Source of the DNA: Elmis aenea
Taxonomy: Eukaryota; Arthropoda; Insecta; Coleoptera; Elmidae
Direction of reading: 5' to 3'
Length of the DNA stretch: 64,000 nucleotides
NCBI GenBank assembly: GCA_947652605.1
Contig: CANTFG010000215.1
Span: 62,001 to 126,000, forward strand
The stretch's first letter is position 1. The number at the start of each line of letters is the position of its first letter. The notes beneath the pieces are model-generated. The model was given only the letters and a program-made list of their open reading frames with translations, made no database searches and had not been told where the DNA came from. The position numbers and the translations under genes were made by a program. Shown piece after piece: positions 60,296-64,000 of this stretch.

Positions 60296-61495
60296 ATTTA
60301 CAAAGTTATTTAAAAAATTAAAAATTTTGAAAATTTTGAAATTTTTTTTCGAAAACGGCTCGTTACATTTTGTTCAAATTTTAGCATGTTATAGAGTTTA
60401 ATTTTCTAAGTATAATGCCGTTTGTTTCAACTAGTTTGAAATTTAATTTACAAAGTTATTCAAAAAATTAAAAATTTTGAAAATTTTGAAATTTTTTTTC
60501 GAAAACGGCTCGTTACATTTTGTTCAAATTTTAGCATGTTATAGAGTTTAATTTTCTTAGTATTATGCCGTTTGTTTCAACTAGTTTGAAATTTAATTTA
60601 CAAAGTTATTCAAAAAAGTAAAAATTTTAAAAATTTTGAATTTTTTTCTCGAAAACGGCTCATACGATTTTGTTCAAATTTTAGTATGTTATAGAGTTTA
60701 ATTTTCTTAGTATAATGCCGTTTGTTTCAACTAGTTTGAAATTTAATTTACAAAGTTATTCAAAAAATTAAAAATTTTAAAATTTTTGAAATTTTTTTTC
60801 GAAAACGGCTCGTTACATTTTGTTCAAATTTCAGCATGTTATAGAGTTTAATTTTCTTAGTATTATGCCGTTTGTTTCAACTAGTTTGAAATTTAATTTA
60901 CAAAGTTATTCAAAAAAGTAAAAATTTTAAAAATTTTGCATTTTTTTCTCGAAAACGGCTCATACGATTTTGTTCAAATTTTAGTATGTTATAGAGTTTT
61001 ATTTTCTTAGTATAATGCCGTTTGTTTCAACTAGTTTGAAATTTAATTTACAAAGTTATTCGAAAAATTGAAAATTATCAAAATTTTGAAATTTTTTTTC
61101 GAAAACGGCTCGTTACATTTTGTTCAAATTTTAGCATGTTATAGAGTTTAATTTTCTTAGTATATTGCCGTTTGTTTCAACTAGTTTGAAATTTAATTTA
61201 CAAAGTTATTCGAAAAAGTAAAAATTTTAAAAATTTTGAATTTTTTTCTCGAAAACGGCTCATACGATTTTGTTTAAATTTTAGCATGTTATAGAGTTTA
61301 ATTTTCTTAGTATTATGCCGTTTGTTTCAACTAGTCTGAAATTTAATTTACAAAGTTATTCGAAAAATTAAAAATTATCAAAATTTTGAAATTTTTTTTC
61401 GAAAACGGCTCGTTACATTTTGTTCAAATTTTAGCATGTTATAGAGTTTAATTTTCTTAGTATAATGCCGTTTGTTTCAACTAGTTTGAAATTTA

Positions 61496-61646
61496 ATTTA
61501 CAAAGTTATTCAAAAAATTAAAAATTTTAAAATTTTTGAAATTTTTTTCTCGAAAACGGCTCATACGATTTTGTTTAAATTTTAGCATGTTATAGAGTTT
61601 AATTTTCTTAGTATTATGCCGTTTGTTTCAACTAGTCTGAAATTTA
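61496..61646. repeat. 151-bp chimeric monomer E*-left / F-right
   Basis: The left part has AATT, TTTAAAATTT and GAAA as in E*. A 7-T run then joins CTCGAAAACGG and the F right half (CATACG, T80, CTTAGTATTA, C141). In-register joining would give 6 T, so one base has been gained. The join is the mirror image of the one in K. Confidence 0.88.
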
Positions 61647-61797
61647 ATTTACAAAGTTATTCAAAAAATTAAAAATTTTAAAATTTTTGAAATTTTTTTC
61701 TCGAAAACGGCTCATACGATTTTGTTCAAATTTTAGTATGTTATAGAGTTTTATTTTCTTAGTATAATGCCGTTTGTTTCAACTAGTTTGAAATTTA
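61647..61797. repeat. 151-bp chimeric monomer E*-left / C-right
   Basis: The left part is the same E* form as the preceding monomer, with the same 7-T run and CTCG join. The right half is C (CATACG, T80 absent, T90, T105, TATAA). Two consecutive monomers thus share one unusual junction, which suggests the junction was made once and then spread by a second exchange or conversion. Confidence 0.87.
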
Positions 61798-62246
61798 ATT
61801 TACAAAGTTATTCGAAAAATTAAAAATTATCAAAATTTTGAAATTTTTTTTCGAAAACGGCTCGTTACATTTTGTTCAAATTTTAGCATGTTATAGAGTT
61901 TAATTTTCTTAGTATATTGCCGTTTGTTTCAATTAGTTTGAAATTTAATTTACAAAGTTATTCGAAAAAGTAAAAATTTTAAAAATTTTGAATTTTTTTC
62001 TCGAAAACGGCTCATACGATTTTGTTTAAATTTTAGCATGTTATAGAGTTTAATTTTCTTAGTATTATGCCGTTTGTTTCAACTAGTCTGAAATTTAATT
62101 TACAAAGTTATTCAAAAAAGTAAAAATTTTAAAAATTTTGAATTTTTTTTCGAAAACGGCTCGTTACATTTTGTTCAAATTTTAGCATGTTATAGAGTTT
62201 AATTTTCTTAGTATAATGCCGTTTGTTTCAACTAGTTTGAAATTTA

Positions 62247-64000
62247 ATTTACAAAGTTATTTAAAAAATTAAAAATTTTGAAAATTTTGAAATTTTTTTT
62301 CGAAAACGGCTCGTTACATTTTGTTCAAATTTTAGCATGTTATAGAGTTTAATTTTCTAAGTATAATGCCGTTTGTTTCAACTAGTTTGAAATTTAATTT
62401 ACAAAGTTATTCAAAAAATTAAAAATTTTGAAAATTTTGAAATTTTTTTTCGAAAACGGCTCGTTACATTTTGTTCAAATTTTAGCATGTTATAGAGTTT
62501 AATTTTCTTAGTATTATGCCGTTTGTTTCAACTAGTTTGAAATTTAATTTACAAAGTTATTCAAAAAAGTAAAAATTTTAAAAATTTTGAATTTTTTTCT
62601 CGAAAACGGCTCATACGATTTTGTTCAAATTTTAGTATGTTATAGAGTTTAATTTTCTTAGTATAATGCCGTTTGTTTCAACTAGTTTGAAATTTAATTT
62701 ACAAAGTTATTCAAAAAATTAAAAATTTTAAAATTTTTGAAATTTTTTTTCGAAAACGGCTCGTTACATTTTGTTCAAATTTCAGCATGTTATAGAGTTT
62801 AATTTTCTTAGTATTATGCCGTTTGTTTCAACTAGTTTGAAATTTAATTTACAAAGTTATTCAAAAAAGTAAAAATTTTAAAAATTTTGCATTTTTTTCT
62901 CGAAAACGGCTCATACGATTTTGTTCAAATTTTAGTATGTTATAGAGTTTTATTTTCTTAGTATAATGCCGTTTGTTTCAACTAGTTTGAAATTTAATTT
63001 ACAAAGTTATTCGAAAAATTGAAAATTATCAAAATTTTGAAATTTTTTTTCGAAAACGGCTCGTTACATTTTGTTCAAATTTTAGCATGTTATAGAGTTT
63101 AATTTTCTTAGTATATTGCCGTTTGTTTCAACTAGTTTGAAATTTAATTTACAAAGTTATTCGAAAAAGTAAAAATTTTAAAAATTTTGAATTTTTTTCT
63201 CGAAAACGGCTCATACGATTTTGTTTAAATTTTAGCATGTTATAGAGTTTAATTTTCTTAGTATTATGCCGTTTGTTTCAACTAGTCTGAAATTTAATTT
63301 ACAAAGTTATTCGAAAAATTAAAAATTATCAAAATTTTGAAATTTTTTTTCGAAAACGGCTCGTTACATTTTGTTCAAATTTTAGCATGTTATAGAGTTT
63401 AATTTTCTTAGTATAATGCCGTTTGTTTCAACTAGTTTGAAATTTAATTTACAAAGTTATTCAAAAAATTAAAAATTTTAAAATTTTTGAAATTTTTTTT
63501 CGAAAACGGCTCGTTACATTTTGTTCAAATTTTAGCATGTTATAGAGTTTAATTTTCTTAGTATTATGCCGTTTGTTTCAACTAGTTTGAAATTTAATTT
63601 ACAAAGTTATTCAAAAAAGTAAAAATTTTAAAAATTTTGAATTTTTTTCTCGAAAACGGCTCATACGATTTTGTTCAAATTTTAGTATGTTATAGAGTTT
63701 TATTTTCTTAGTATAATGCCGTTTGTTTCAACTAGTTTGAAATTTAATTTACAAAGTTATTCGAAAAATTAAAAATTATTAAAATTTTGAAATTTTTTTT
63801 CGAAAACGGCTCGTTACATTTTGTTCAAATTTTAGCATGTTATAGAGTTTAATTTTCTTAGTATAATGCCGTTTGTTTCAACTAGTTTGAAATTTAATTT
63901 ACAAAGTTATTTAAAAAATTAAAAATTTTGAAAATTTTGAAATTTTTTTTCGAAAACGGCTCGTTACATTTTGTTCAAATTTTAGCATGTTATAGAGTTT
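62247..64000. repeat. Start of a further cycle, cut by the window edge
   Basis: The order is A'-B-C*-E*(C87)-G-D''g-F-D-E*-C-D' and a partial A' (63897-64000, 104 bp). The D' at 63747 shows that this cycle follows the longer form seen at 55797, not the 13-mer. The array continues beyond the window. Confidence 0.88.

Larger units (their letters stand above)
60296..62246. repeat. 13-monomer, 1,951-bp cycle with two chimeric monomers
   Basis: The order is the same as the 1,949-bp cycle, except that E* and C (ninth and tenth members) are replaced by an E*/F chimera (61496-61646) and an E*/C chimera (61647-61797). Each chimera is 151 bp. With the 149-bp K at 62098 the cycle is 1,951 bp. Confidence 0.87.
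1..64000. repeat. AT-rich 150-bp satellite array with higher-order repeat structure
   Basis: The entire window is head-to-tail copies of one 150-bp monomer that starts ATTTACAAAG and ends TTGAAATTTA. All copies read in the same direction, and I found no inversion, insertion or unique sequence. There are 426 complete copies and one partial copy (63897-64000). The only length changes are 149-bp monomers (15301, 19350, 53699, 55648, 60147, 62098), 151-bp monomers (61496, 61647) and an indel cluster at 28211-28593 with no net change. Subfamilies differ by up to about 8%, and members of one subfamily are almost identical, which defines higher-order repeats. Stops occur in all three forward frames (for example monomer positions 24, 97, 104) and in all three reverse frames, so nothing is coding. 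Long homogenised arrays of this kind are known from eukaryotic centromeres and pericentromeres; placing this one there is inference. Confidence 0.98.

Noticed and set aside
1..64000. Protein-coding potential, because the 150-bp period is divisible by 3
   Set aside because: Every monomer has stops in all forward frames (for example positions 24, 97, 104) and reverse-strand stops in all frames (for example TTA at 3, 11, 94). Open stretches do not exceed roughly 120 bases.
1..64000. CRISPR array or other repeat-spacer system
   Set aside because: There are no spacers. The 150-bp unit is continuous, and variation is limited to subfamily substitutions.
1..64000. Telomeric or ribosomal spacer repeat
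   Set aside because: The unit is 150 bp with no short telomere-type motif. No rRNA-like sequence appears anywhere.
1..64000. LTR retrotransposon or transposon fragments inside the array
   Set aside because: Register is maintained through the whole window with only single-base shifts and one cancelled cluster. No insertion or target-site duplication is present.
1..64000. Naming the species or a known satellite family
   Set aside because: I do not recognise the consensus. AT-rich satellites near 150 bp are found in many plants and animals, so any name would be a guess.

Overview
The whole window is one uninterrupted tandem satellite array. I find no gene, RNA gene, transposon or non-repeat spacer. 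The monomer is 150 bp (2.5 lines of the numbered listing), always in the same orientation. By tracking register I count 426 complete monomers plus a 104-bp partial one at the right end. Both edges lie inside the array, so the true array is longer than 64 kb. Composition is very AT-rich (a counted monomer has 33 G+C of 150, 22%). All six reading frames are closed by stops in every monomer, so no long ORF is possible even though 150 is a multiple of 3. This kind of DNA is typical of a eukaryotic (peri)centromere or other constitutive heterochromatin. I do not recognise the satellite and cannot name the organism; a plant or an insect would both fit.

The interest lies in the higher-order structure. 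Monomers fall into about a dozen subfamilies defined by shared diagnostic bases. I call them A, B, C, D, E, F, G, H, I, J, K, L, with sub-variants; these labels are mine. Positions within the monomer are counted from the A of ATTTACAAAG. Subfamilies differ by up to about 12 of 150 bases, while members of one subfamily are nearly identical. They occur in fixed orders, giving nested higher-order repeats (HORs).

Layout. 1-600: lead-in (I-like, B, C, D). 601-5700: a 7-monomer, 1,050-bp HOR in the order A-B-C-D-E-C-D. 5701-7050: transition with the D2-H-I-B string. 7051-18599: a zone of D''-F-D-A'-B-C*-E*-G units, with 8-, 10- and 11-monomer spacings. 18600-40348: a zone with H, J and H' monomers, containing a dispersed 7-monomer unit B2-C-D2-H-J-H'-A'' and a 2,700-bp tandem duplication. 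40349-43348: a 1,500-bp block present twice in tandem. 43349-45448: A-B-C-D-E-C-D again. 45449-64000: the D2-H-I-B transition and the D''/F/G zone again, with a 2,700-bp tandem duplication and 13-monomer cycles closed by a 149-bp monomer. Thus 4201-9000 reappears at 43649-48448 (offset 39,448 bp) with only about five differences that I noticed.

Nothing here works together as genes. What can be read is array history: unequal crossover (chimeric monomers at block joints, reciprocal -1/+1 products in a poly-T tract), duplication of blocks from 600 bp to several kb, and local homogenisation. One 380-bp stretch (28211-28593) carries a 5-bp deletion followed by five single-base homopolymer insertions that exactly restore register; it looks like a consensus or assembly patch. 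I see no evidence of an undescribed enzymatic or defence system in this window.
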